DNA from: Arthrobacter sp. U41
GTDB taxonomy: Bacteria; Actinomycetota; Actinomycetes; Actinomycetales; Micrococcaceae
Length of the DNA stretch: 64,000 nt
Assembly (NCBI RefSeq): GCF_007679325.1
Contig: NZ_VEGI01000001.1
Coordinates: 434,001 to 498,000, forward strand
Direction of reading: 5' to 3'
Numbering within the stretch: the stretch's first letter is position 1; the number at the start of each line of letters is the position of its first letter. Below are positions 17,243-25,063 of the stretch, piece after piece. A model generated the notes under the pieces. That model saw nothing but the letters and a program-made list of their open reading frames with translations, did not search any database and was not told the DNA's origin. The position numbers and the translations under genes were made by a program.

Positions 17243-17791
17243 ATGGGAGATTCACTGGTCGATCAGCCCCGCAAGGACGCCGTCGCTGTGGTGCGGTGGT
17301 CCAAGAAACCAGGCGAGAGCCCGGCGGGCAGGTTCTTCAAGTTCAGCGTCTTCGGTTTGATCCTGTGCCTGCTCCTGATGACAATCCTGCCCGGCTTCAG
17401 AAGTTTCGGCGCTCTTGCGCTGTTCACTGCCTTCTTCGCGACGCTCTTCACGGTTCCCGCGGTTCAGCGCCGGAGGGACTTCATGTGCGGGCTGACCAAA
17501 AGGTTGAATGACACGGTCGCCGAGGTGACCAACACCCCGGGTGACCGGCTGTCTGTCAAGGAATTTGAGCGCATGGTCAAGAGCGGCGAGCAGCGCCCGC
17601 TCCTCGTCGACGGGGTGCCCGGACTCCACCTGCATGTGGAGCGGATCGCGACGCCGGAGAAGGTCGTCCCCGAAAAGTGGCTTGCGGTCATCACTGTGGT
17701 CCCCCCGGAGAGCGGGACCGACAGTTTCGATCGATTGGTTGCCGCCGCGGTCGGCGCCGGACCCGCCACCGGGACCGGCAACTCTTCCTAA
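17243..17791 (+). CDS. hypothetical membrane protein with two TM helices
   Basis: 182 residues. Residues 30-70 hold two adjacent hydrophobic helices (SVFGLILCLLLMTILPGF and ALALFTAFFATLFTVPAV). A soluble C-terminal domain of about 110 residues follows (LSVKEFERMVKSGEQRPLLV, KWLAVITVVPPESG). ATG two bases after the preceding stop. Family not recognised. Probably a membrane partner of the coiled-coil protein before it. Confidence 0.7.
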   Translation: MGDSLVDQPRKDAVAVVRWSKKPGESPAGRFFKFSVFGLILCLLLMTILPGFRSFGALALFTAFFATLFTVPAVQRRRDFMCGLTKRLNDTVAEVTNTPGDRLSVKEFERMVKSGEQRPLLVDGVPGLHLHVERIATPEKVVPEKWLAVITVVPPESGTDSFDRLVAAAVGAGPATGTGNSS

Positions 17792-17813
17792 GCCGACGTG
17801 CAGCTGACTGGGC

Positions 17814-19640
17814 CTAAGGCGACGGCCTGAGCACCATCGCGGAGCCACCCCCGCGCCGCTCCGGCTCCGCCGCGGCGATCATACGGCCGTCCGGGAGGAA
17901 TTCGATGGCAGTCGCCGCGCCGATCTCCGCGGCCGAGGTGAACGCGTCGCCCGACGGTGTGAGCGTGTGGCCGTACCCTTTCAGCTGCTGTCCGTAGGCG
18001 TCGATGAACGCCGGCTCGGCAGTGACGCTGGCCGTGTTCCGTTGCGAGGCCCGCGGTGCGGCGACCGCATCCGCGATGCCCATGCCAAGGTCCACCCGGT
18101 TCAGGATGGTCTGCAGGACGGTGGTGATGATGGTTGATCCGCCGGGCGAGCCCAGGGCGAGGAACGGCTCGCCGTCCTTGAGGATGATGGTCGGCGCCAT
18201 GGACGAGCGGGGGCGCTTCCCCGGCTCGATCCGGTTCGGGTCGGCCTCGTTGTACACGGTGGAGAAGTCCGTCAGCTCATTGTTGAGCAAGAAGCCGCGG
18301 CCGGGAACCACAATGCCGGACCCGCCGGTCTGCTCGATCGTGAGCGTGTAGTTGACCACGTTCCCCCACCGGTCCGCGACGGTCAGGTTGGTCGTTGAGA
18401 TGTTCTCGGTGTCCTTCTCGTCGGCCGGCGCCGCAACGGAGGCCGGGCACACGCCGTCGTACGCTGCCACGTCCCCCGGCGCGACGGGCTTCTTGGCTGC
18501 CTCCAGCGGCTCGATCCGGCAGGCGCGTTCCTTGCCGAACAGCGGGTCCGTGAGCGCGGCGGCCGGAACGTCTACGAACGCCGGGTCGCCGACGTATTTG
18601 CCGCGGTCGGCGAAGGCCAGCGCGCTCGCTTCGAGGTAGTGGTGCAGGGCGCCGGCCGTGGACATCCCGGAGAGGTCGAACGTGTCCAGGATGTTCAATG
18701 CCTCGCCGGTGGTGGTGCCGCCGCTGCTGGAGGGCGCCATGCCGTAGACCTCCAGGCCGCGGTAGTCCACCTTTGTGGGCTCCTGGTCCAGGGCGCTGTA
18801 GGCGGCCAGATCAGCGGTGGTCAGGTGCCCGGCCGGGACTGGCAGCTTTGTCCGGGCCGTCTTGGGCGGAGCCTGGACCGTGGCCGCGATCTCAGCCGCG
18901 AGCGGGCCGTAGTAGAAACCGTCCGTGCCCTTCCTCGCGAGGAGCCGGTACGTCTCGGCCAGGTCATGGTTCTTGAAGACACTCCCGACGGCGGGGGCGT
19001 CGCCGCCGGGCAGGAAGAGGCTGCTGGTGGAGGTGAACGCCGCGAAGCGGAGTTTGTTGTCGAGGGTCTGCTGGCGGAACGTCTTGTCGACCACAAAGCC
19101 GCGGGTGGCCACCTTGATTGCCGGCTTCAGGGCATCGCCAAGGCGCATCGAGCCCCACCGGTCGAGGGCCCGCTCCCACGTGGCCGGTGTTCCCGGGACG
19201 CCGACGGAGACGCCGCTCGTGACCAGTTCGGGGGTGAAGCGGTAGGGCTGCCCGGTGGCTTTGTCAATAAACGCGTCCTTCGGCATGGCGTCCGGCGCCG
19301 TCTCGCGGCCGTCGATGGTGCTGACGTCCCCGGTCTCGGCGTCGTAAAACACGAAGTAGCCGCCACCGCCGATCCCGGCGCTGTACGGCTCGGTCACACC
19401 GAGGGTGGCGGCTGCGGCGACGGCTGCGTCCGCCGCGTTGCCCCCTTTGCGGAGGACTTCGATCGCCGCGGCGGAGGCTTCAGGGTCCACGGTGCTCACG
19501 GCACCGCCGTACCCGGTGGCCGTCGCAGCCTTAACGGTTTCCCTCGGATCGGCGAATGCGGGGGTCGCGACGGCGCCGCCCGTCACGCTGATTGCCAGTG
19601 CCGCCGTGACGGCAACCAGTCGACGTGTCACGTGTGCCAT
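17814..19640 (-). CDS. ggt: gamma-glutamyltransferase
   Basis: 608 residues, a secreted N-terminal nucleophile hydrolase that transfers or hydrolyses gamma-glutamyl groups, for example from glutathione. Signal peptide at 1-30 (ending ATPAFADP). Large-subunit motifs include GGNAADAAVAAAATLGVTEP, GIGGGGYF and DGRETAP (substrate-binding Arg). The autocleavage site is before T416 in ENISTTNLTVAD, so the small subunit begins TTNLT. The oxyanion and lid region GSPGGSTIITT is intact. The ATG at 19640 has GGGAGCG upstream; the ORF extension to 19784 is not supported. It stands alone, facing the rightward two-gene unit. Confidence 0.95.
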   Translation of the reverse strand: MAHVTRRLVAVTAALAISVTGGAVATPAFADPRETVKAATATGYGGAVSTVDPEASAAAIEVLRKGGNAADAAVAAAATLGVTEPYSAGIGGGGYFVFYDAETGDVSTIDGRETAPDAMPKDAFIDKATGQPYRFTPELVTSGVSVGVPGTPATWERALDRWGSMRLGDALKPAIKVATRGFVVDKTFRQQTLDNKLRFAAFTSTSSLFLPGGDAPAVGSVFKNHDLAETYRLLARKGTDGFYYGPLAAEIAATVQAPPKTARTKLPVPAGHLTTADLAAYSALDQEPTKVDYRGLEVYGMAPSSSGGTTTGEALNILDTFDLSGMSTAGALHHYLEASALAFADRGKYVGDPAFVDVPAAALTDPLFGKERACRIEPLEAAKKPVAPGDVAAYDGVCPASVAAPADEKDTENISTTNLTVADRWGNVVNYTLTIEQTGGSGIVVPGRGFLLNNELTDFSTVYNEADPNRIEPGKRPRSSMAPTIILKDGEPFLALGSPGGSTIITTVLQTILNRVDLGMGIADAVAAPRASQRNTASVTAEPAFIDAYGQQLKGYGHTLTPSGDAFTSAAEIGAATAIEFLPDGRMIAAAEPERRGGGSAMVLRPSP

Positions 19641-19909
19641 GGTCGCTCCCGAATTCGTGTGATTCGTGTTGACAGATTCTGTCACGCTACTACGCGGCGA
19701 CGCGAGACTCAATACGGGCATCTTCGGGTACCGCCGCTCCGCTCCGGGCCGGTTCCGGCCGTGCGGACGTGACCAGGCTCTCATTCTTCCACGGATGCAA
19801 GCGCGGCGGCAGGCCGTGGCCGCCGATAAGCGCGGTGTCCATCGCGGGGGTTCGAGAGTATTCGAATGGAGCAGGAAAAGTGCGCTCAGTTTCTGCCCTG
19901 CCCTGGCAG

Positions 19910-20254
19910 CTATGCGTCCGTTCTGCCTGGTTCCGGGAGGCTCCCGATGAGGGTGAAAATCAGGGCCATGTAAAGGATGAAGAACACCACCCAGAGGATG
20001 AACAAGGCAATCCCCACCCAGCCAAGCACCCGCCCCTCGGGCGCCGGCACACCGAAAGCCTCAGCCTTCTTCGACTGGACTATCGCCAACGGACCAAACA
20101 AGGCGCCCAGAGTGAAAATCGCCAGGATACCGAACAATGTGGCCAGCCGGGCGTGCCGCATGCCCTCCAGGTACCACCGCAACTGCCCCATCGTCACTGG
20201 TTGCTGATCCGGGTGCTGATAGGCGAATTGTGCTCCGTACTGGCTTGCTGACAT
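19910..20254 (-). CDS. hypothetical membrane protein
   Basis: 114 residues with a short polar N-terminus (QFAYQHPDQQPVTMGQLRWY) and two hydrophobic helices (ATLFGILAIFTLGALFGPLA and VLGWVGIALFILWVVFFILY). The arrangement resembles the small DUF4190/CCC-type two-helix membrane proteins of actinobacteria, but I cannot assign a family. ATG at 20254. Function unknown. Confidence 0.7.
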   Translation of the reverse strand: MSASQYGAQFAYQHPDQQPVTMGQLRWYLEGMRHARLATLFGILAIFTLGALFGPLAIVQSKKAEAFGVPAPEGRVLGWVGIALFILWVVFFILYMALIFTLIGSLPEPGRTDA

Positions 20255-20357
20255 GGGTCCCCCTGGTAATTCGTCGTGTATTTCGTCGTGCTCGCGACAG
20301 TTGCCGTCACAGCATATTGCGTTGACGCAATTAGATGCCCGCTTTGGGCATGCTGAG

Positions 20358-20729
20358 TCAGACGTGCTGGTCTACCAGAACGGGGTTGCCGTCGGGGTCC
20401 ATGACCATGAAGCTCGACGGCCCGGTGGTTCCCTCGTCCGCCTCCGAAAGAAACTCTGTGCCTTTGGCCTTCAGTTCGCGCTGGAGTTCGCGCACATCGG
20501 TGAATGAGTCGAGCGCCTCCGCGTTCTGATTCCAGCCCGGGTTGAACGTGAGCATGTTCTTCTCAAACATCCCTTGGAAGAGGCCGATGACCGTCTCGCC
20601 GTTCTTTAGGATGAGCCAGTTCTGGGTGATGTCGCCGCCGTGGTCCGTAAATCCAAGATTTTTGTAGAAAGCCGCGGAAGCCGCGATGTCTTTAACGGCC
20701 AGGCTGATCGAAAAGGCGCCGAGTTGCAT
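20358..20729 (-). CDS. VOC (glyoxalase/bleomycin-resistance fold) protein
   Basis: 123 residues, one vicinal-oxygen-chelate module pair: [20 protein letters not shown] at the start and [18 protein letters not shown] at the end, the typical first and last strands. The substrate is unknown; VOC proteins include glyoxalases, dioxygenases and antibiotic-binding proteins. ATG at 20729. A separate transcription unit, 91 bases beyond the end of the Asp23 gene. Confidence 0.88.
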   Translation of the reverse strand: MQLGAFSISLAVKDIAASAAFYKNLGFTDHGGDITQNWLILKNGETVIGLFQGMFEKNMLTFNPGWNQNAEALDSFTDVRELQRELKAKGTEFLSEADEGTTGPSSFMVMDPDGNPVLVDQHV

Positions 20730-20820
20730 TTTGTTGCTCCACTCTCCGGAACGATGAATTTTACCGATGATAGCCCGGACGACGTTCGGCGCAGGATGTC
20801 CTTGAGTAAGTCGCTCAGGG

Positions 20821-21213
20821 CTACATGTTTGCTGTGCCTCGGCGGTGTTCTATGGCGAGGATGGTGACGTCGACCGCCCCTGGGGTAAGGCCGGTGTGGC
20901 TGATGCTTTCCTGCACGCGCCGTTGGACTGCTTCGGCGACGTCGAGGGCGGTATAGGCGATGTCGGTGGCAATATCTAGGTGGACGCGCGCGGTAGCGCC
21001 ACTGATTGTTGCGGTGACGCCGTCGTGCCGGAAGGTGCTGTCCTGACTGCCGGGATTCCGGAGGTGTTGCAGGGAGGGACCCAGCCGGGCCAGGAAGCCT
21101 TGGATGGTGGGTTCCAGTCTGAGAACCCCGGGTGTTTCCAGTGTGGTGCGGGAGGCAAGGGAGGCGATGAGCTGGCTGGTAATGATGGATCCTTGGAGGG
21201 GTTCGTCAGACAT
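20821..21213 (-). CDS. Asp23/Gls24 family protein (third gene of sigma operon)
   Basis: 130 residues. The C-terminal 70 match the Asp23 (alkaline shock protein) core: [18 protein letters not shown], then [18 protein letters not shown] and [12 protein letters not shown]. The N-terminal part ([19 protein letters not shown]) fits the first helix and strand. Known family members coat the inner face of the membrane, bound to the AmaP anchor. ATG at 21213 with GGAGGACC upstream, overlapping the end of the ZAS-Asp23 gene by eight bases, so translation is coupled. It belongs to the leftward unit led by the ECF sigma factor. Confidence 0.8.
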   Translation of the reverse strand: MSDEPLQGSIITSQLIASLASRTTLETPGVLRLEPTIQGFLARLGPSLQHLRNPGSQDSTFRHDGVTATISGATARVHLDIATDIAYTALDVAEAVQRRVQESISHTGLTPGAVDVTILAIEHRRGTANM

Positions 21214-21820
21214 CGTAAAGGTCCTCCACGATGATGTTGACGGTTCCGGCCCCAATACCGACGCCGGCCGGAATCGCGCTGCTGATCTCGTGGCGAAGCG
21301 CTTCCGCCGCCAGGGGGATGACGATGCCCGGGGCGGCGGCAACCCGCAAATTGACGATGAGGCGCGGACCGGCGTCGGTGGCCATAACGGTGGTTCCGGC
21401 CGGGTGGTCTTCACCGGCGAGGCTGGCCGCGGCTGCGCGTATTTCGATGCGGCAGCGTCGAGGGTGGACCCCGGGAATCGCTGCTGCCGCGGACCGGATG
21501 AGGGAGCTCAGCGCCTGTTCACTGATCTCCGTGATGCCGGTGTCTGCGCTGCGCAGGAGGATTCTGCTGCCCTGGCGGACTTCCGCACGGGCCACGTCCA
21601 TGATGGCGTTCTTGACCCCGGGACGGGGTTTCAGCGCGGGATTGTGGAGGTCGCTTTCGCGCAGTGAACGGGTTGCTTCGCTGAGTCCCCGCAGTTGGGT
21701 TCTGGCAGTTTGGCATTGTCCGCACTTTTCTTCGTGTGCGGTGGGTGGCCGGTCAATGGTCGCCCAGATGCGGTCGATGCTCCGGCCGCAGCCGAGCCGC
21801 GGGATGTCATCTATCGCCAC
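21206..21820 (-). CDS. ZAS anti-sigma domain fused to an Asp23-like domain
   Basis: 204 residues from a GTG at 21820 inside the end of the sigma gene. Residues 10-45 contain H29-x3-C33-x2-C36 (HEEKCGQC) within a helical context, the zinc motif of ZAS anti-sigma factors. From about residue 85 to the end the sequence reads like an Asp23/Gls24 domain: ITEISEQALSSLIRSAAAAI, PRLIVNLRVAAAPG, LAAEALRHEISSAI and [13 protein letters not shown]. No membrane helix is present. Known ZAS proteins sit beside their ECF partner and hold it inactive; here the output-sensing half is an Asp23 domain. The fusion is read directly from one uninterrupted frame; regulation of the adjacent sigma factor is inference. 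Confidence 0.75.
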   Translation of the reverse strand: MAIDDIPRLGCGRSIDRIWATIDRPPTAHEEKCGQCQTARTQLRGLSEATRSLRESDLHNPALKPRPGVKNAIMDVARAEVRQGSRILLRSADTGITEISEQALSSLIRSAAAAIPGVHPRRCRIEIRAAAASLAGEDHPAGTTVMATDAGPRLIVNLRVAAAPGIVIPLAAEALRHEISSAIPAGVGIGAGTVNIIVEDLYDV

Positions 21821-22407
21821 TGGCTCATCCCTTCTGCTATCTGGTGCCGTGCCCGGGCGAGTGTGCCACGGACTGCTGTCGGGCTGATCTTCAGTGTGAC
21901 ACCAATCTCGGCATAGCTGCGTCCGTGCATTTCCCGTAATAGCCAGCAGGCCCGTTGTGCCGGAGGGAGCGTGCTCAGGAGGGCGGTCAGACCATTCTGT
22001 TCGGCCGACCATTCGGCCTCATGGGCCGGATCCCACCGGGCCGAGACCGCGCACGCGCGGGCCCCTGGCATGGTGTCCATGTCGTCCGAGTCGATGATGT
22101 CCTCGGCATGGGCTGACCGCTTGCGCAGCAGGTCCAGGCTTTTGTTCGTCGCCAGCCGGTAGATCCAGCCTCCAAAAGCATCAACGTCAGCCAGCATGGG
22201 AAGAGCCCGCCAGCTCGTTGTCAGAGTCTCCTGCACGATGTCCTCGGCGTCGCCGCGGTCGTTCAGCATACGGTACGCCAGCCTGAAGAGGCGGGACTGA
22301 TAGGTAAGCACCAGGTGTTCGAATGCTGCCAGATCGCCGTCCTGGGCGCGGGCGACAATACTCCCCTCGTCCAGGTCCGGTTCCAAGCCGGGGCCATGAT
22401 CGTCCAT
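21811..22407 (-). CDS. ECF-type RNA polymerase sigma factor
   Basis: 198 residues with the two ECF domains. Region 2 is FEHLVLTYQSRLFRLAYRML followed by DAEDIVQETL and FGGWIYRLATNKSLD. Region 4 is LPPAQRACWLLREMHGRSY with the helix-turn-helix YAEIGVTLKISPTAVRGTL. The linker is acidic (IIDSDDMDTM). ATG at 22407. The anti-sigma gene starts inside its 3' end (10-base overlap). It faces the Asp23-AmaP operon across a 195-base divergent intergenic region and very probably controls both. Confidence 0.93.
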   Translation of the reverse strand: MDDHGPGLEPDLDEGSIVARAQDGDLAAFEHLVLTYQSRLFRLAYRMLNDRGDAEDIVQETLTTSWRALPMLADVDAFGGWIYRLATNKSLDLLRKRSAHAEDIIDSDDMDTMPGARACAVSARWDPAHEAEWSAEQNGLTALLSTLPPAQRACWLLREMHGRSYAEIGVTLKISPTAVRGTLARARHQIAEGMSQWR

Positions 22408-22602
22408 GCACTGCCCATCCCGTCGTGATGCTCACCGGACCCTTGGCCCCAATATGCCACAGCCGGCCGACGCCGGAAACCGTTCCGCGGCGCTTGTCCT
22501 CGCCTGGGAAAAATAATCCGCCGTACAACGTGACGATTCCTGCCGGGCTTCGTCCTTACAGGTGTACGTACCACACCCAGTCCCACGAGGAGATGTTTTC
22601 CC

Positions 22603-23103
22603 ATGACAGAGACACCCAGGACCCCCGGAACCAACAGCGGCGTCATGGCCACCCCCGGACAGACGCACGGCAGCTCGCTGGAAGAATCGAAGGCCAGGGA
22701 CGCACTGCACACCGATCGCGGTGCCACGACGATCGAGGAAACCGTGGTGCAGAAGTTGGCCGGCATAGCCACCCGCGAGGTCCCTGGCGTGTTCGCCATG
22801 GGTAGTGCGGGCCGGCGGGCGTTCAGCGCCCTCACCGAACGCATTCCGGGTTCCCAGACCAACGTCAGCGGCGGCGTCAGCGTGGAAAAGGGCGAACGCC
22901 AGACAGCCATCGATGTCTCCATCGTCATTGACTACGGGTTCTCCGTGGTGGAGGTCAGCCAGGCGATCCGCCGCAACATCATCCAGTCCGTTGAGCGCGC
23001 CACAGGACTGGAAGTGCTGGAAGTGAACATCAATGTCACTGATGTCCACCTGCCCGAAGAGGAGCATGACGTCCCGCAGGAGCAGAAGACCGAACTTCAG
23101 TAA
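22603..23103 (+). CDS. Asp23/Gls24 family envelope stress response protein
   Basis: 166 residues with an N-terminal polar extension (to about 40). The Asp23 domain follows: TTIEETVVQKLAGIATREVP, then ERQTAIDVSIVIDYGFSVVE and TGLEVLEVNINVTDVHLPEE. It is the best match to canonical Asp23 in the window. In Firmicutes Asp23 forms a membrane-associated network anchored by AmaP. First gene of the rightward unit, ATG at 22603 with GAGGAG upstream; a DUF2273 protein follows 57 bases later. Confidence 0.93.
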   Translation: MTETPRTPGTNSGVMATPGQTHGSSLEESKARDALHTDRGATTIEETVVQKLAGIATREVPGVFAMGSAGRRAFSALTERIPGSQTNVSGGVSVEKGERQTAIDVSIVIDYGFSVVEVSQAIRRNIIQSVERATGLEVLEVNINVTDVHLPEEEHDVPQEQKTELQ

Positions 23104-23160
23104 CCGCCTGTCACAATATCCCCCGCCAAGGGGAACAGGACGATGAGGAAAAGGAAGGCT

Positions 23161-23340
23161 ATGTCTACTACACGTTGGTGCCTGACCATAGGTCTGGTAC
23201 TGGGAATTGTTTTGGGCTTCGGCGGCTGGCTGGCGCTGCTGGCCGCGGTGATCCTGGGATTCATCGGCCTGCTGGTCGGCCGGGTCGCGGAAGGAAAACT
23301 CGATGTGCAGGCCCTGTTCGGTAGAGCATCGAGCCGATGA
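23161..23340 (+). CDS. DUF2273 family small membrane protein
   Basis: 59 residues, essentially two back-to-back transmembrane helices (LTIGLVLGIVLGFGGWLALL and AVILGFIGLLVGRVAEG). DUF2273 proteins are constant neighbours of Asp23 and AmaP. ATG at 23161 after AAGGAAGG; the in-frame ATG at 23143 is less well placed. Its stop overlaps the next start (ATGA). Confidence 0.85.
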   Translation: MSTTRWCLTIGLVLGIVLGFGGWLALLAAVILGFIGLLVGRVAEGKLDVQALFGRASSR

Positions 23341-23765
23341 ACCCGCAAGGAACCCACGCGTTGACCGTGTCCGGGGACGGCTACGCCGGCGCGGACCTCG
23401 GTGAGACGGGCACACGCGGGCAGACCGTGCTGGCGGCCAAGGTGATCGAGAAAATCGCCGGCCAGGTCGCCAGCGACGAATCGTCCGCCGGCGGTGCCTC
23501 GGGCGGGTTTCTGGGCATCGGCGCGAGTGCTGATCTCTCGGCCCGGCCTAAGGCGTCCGTGGAACTGGCCGGGAACATCGCGACTCTAAGGGTCGAGGTG
23601 GGGATGCTCTATCCGGCGCCGCTGCGCCAGGCCACCGAGGAACTGCGCCGCCGTATCGCGACCAGGGTGACAGAGCTGACCGGAGTTGACGTCCGGCAGG
23701 TGGACATCAGGATCTCCTGGCTGACCACCGGAACCAAGTCCAACGGACGAAGGAAGCTGCTATGA
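23337..23765 (+). CDS. Asp23/Gls24 family protein
   Basis: 142 residues. The N-terminal half has GQTVLAAKVIEKIAGQVASD, the usual first helix, and the rest has PKASVELAGNIATLRVEVGM, LRQATEELRRRIATRVTELT and GVDVRQVDIRISWL, a complete Asp23 domain. A Gly/Ser-rich loop near residues 48-65 is longer than usual. Coupled at both ends by ATGA overlaps with DUF2273 and DUF6286, so stoichiometric production is likely. Confidence 0.9.
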   Translation: MNPQGTHALTVSGDGYAGADLGETGTRGQTVLAAKVIEKIAGQVASDESSAGGASGGFLGIGASADLSARPKASVELAGNIATLRVEVGMLYPAPLRQATEELRRRIATRVTELTGVDVRQVDIRISWLTTGTKSNGRRKLL

Positions 23766-24343
23766 GCAGGCACGGTCAACGGTCCACGCGCCTGCGGCAC
23801 CGGCCCAGCCGCGCCGTCCCGGCGCTGATCGTCGGACTATTGCTCCTGGCCGCCGGCGTCGCCCTGGTCTGGCTGAGCATTACCCGGCTGGTCAACGGCT
23901 CGTGGCCCAGCCTGCTCGAGGGACCACGGGACTGGCTCGCCGCTTTGACGTGGAACGACCCCGCAACGTGGCAGATCGGGACAGCAGCCGTCGTGGTAGG
24001 GGTGATCCTGTTGTTGTGCGCCCTCATTCCCGGCGGATACAACGCCATCGCCATCGAAGCTTCCGGCGTTGGAGATGAGGCGCCACCGGTGCAGGAGCAG
24101 GAAACAGTGATGACTTGCCGCGCCGTCGCCCACCTGGCCAAAGCCCGGTGCGGGCAGATCGACGGCGTCCGCACAGCCTCGGCGACAGCCACCACCGGGC
24201 GCGTACACGTGAACGTGACGACCTTCCTGCACGAGCCAGGGGACCTGCGCGCCAGGATCACCGACGCTGTGCGGGCCCGTCTGGAAGAGACCGGGCTCTC
24301 GCCCGTTCCGGAGGTTACCGCGACGGTCCGGTCGAGAGATTAG
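23762..24343 (+). CDS. DUF6286 domain membrane protein
   Basis: 193 residues. Basic N-terminus, membrane helix at about 18-42 (VPALIVGLLLLAAGVALVWL), a loop containing TRLVNGSWPSLLEGPRDWL, a second helix at about 72-93 (GTAAVVVGVILLLCALIPGG), then a soluble alpha/beta domain (GRVHVNVTTFLHEPGDLRAR). DUF6286 is a regular member of actinobacterial Asp23 clusters; its fold and position suggest a relative of AmaP. Function unknown. ATG overlaps the preceding stop. Confidence 0.85.
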   Translation: MSRHGQRSTRLRHRPSRAVPALIVGLLLLAAGVALVWLSITRLVNGSWPSLLEGPRDWLAALTWNDPATWQIGTAAVVVGVILLLCALIPGGYNAIAIEASGVGDEAPPVQEQETVMTCRAVAHLAKARCGQIDGVRTASATATTGRVHVNVTTFLHEPGDLRARITDAVRARLEETGLSPVPEVTATVRSRD

Positions 24344-24409
24344 GACCATTCGCGCACCCGCCCACCGCAACTATTTTGCCCACCGAGACTCTTTGAAGGA
24401 CGGTTTCCG

Positions 24410-25027
24410 ATGAGACAGACAGCAGGGACACTGAACCGGACCTGGCTGACAATTCTCGGCGTCCTTGTCGTGGCCGTCGGCGCCGCCCTGCTCCTGCAGG
24501 CCAACGGGACACTGCATACTCTTCTCGACACCGCCCGCCCAAGGACGTCCGTCGTCACCGGTGATCTGCACGCGTTCTTCGCGCAGCCCTGGGTGGCGGC
24601 CACCATGCTGATCATCGGAGTCATCATCGGGGTTCTGGGGCTGCTGTGGGTCATCGCCCAGATCCCGAGGAAAAACCCGGCGGGCGACTACCGCCTCCAT
24701 GACGACGCCAGCCAGGGATTCACCCTCTGCGACCCGTCGGTCCTCTCCACCGCCGTCGAAAAACAAATCAACACGCTGCCCGGTGTCATCACTTCCGCGG
24801 CCCTGCTGCGGGGAACAGCCAGGGCCCCTGACCTGACCCTGAAGGTGACAGTCAATGACAGGGCAGATGTCCAGGAGGTTATCCATCGCATCCAGACATC
24901 CACCCTGCCGGAGCTCGCCAACGCCCTGGAGGTGCCCCTGCAGCGCAGCGGGCTACAGATAGACGTCAGCGGACGAACCCAAAGCACCGGAACCGTGGTG
25001 CAGTCCACCGGCACCGTCGTCTACTAG
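24410..25027 (+). CDS. AmaP-like alkaline shock membrane anchor
   Basis: 205 residues with two helices (residues about 12-30 and 62-85, the latter VAATMLIIGVIIGVLGLLWVI) and a C-terminal alpha/beta domain (PDLTLKVTVNDRADVQEVIH). This plan matches AmaP, which anchors Asp23 to the membrane. The far C-terminus duplicates a short STGTVV phrase, also visible at the DNA level. Follows DUF6286 after 66 bases; last gene of the unit, convergent with the methyltransferase. Confidence 0.8.
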   Translation: MRQTAGTLNRTWLTILGVLVVAVGAALLLQANGTLHTLLDTARPRTSVVTGDLHAFFAQPWVAATMLIIGVIIGVLGLLWVIAQIPRKNPAGDYRLHDDASQGFTLCDPSVLSTAVEKQINTLPGVITSAALLRGTARAPDLTLKVTVNDRADVQEVIHRIQTSTLPELANALEVPLQRSGLQIDVSGRTQSTGTVVQSTGTVVY

Positions 25028-25063
25028 CGGGCGGGCCCTTCGGCATCGGGTAGCCTTAGCGTT

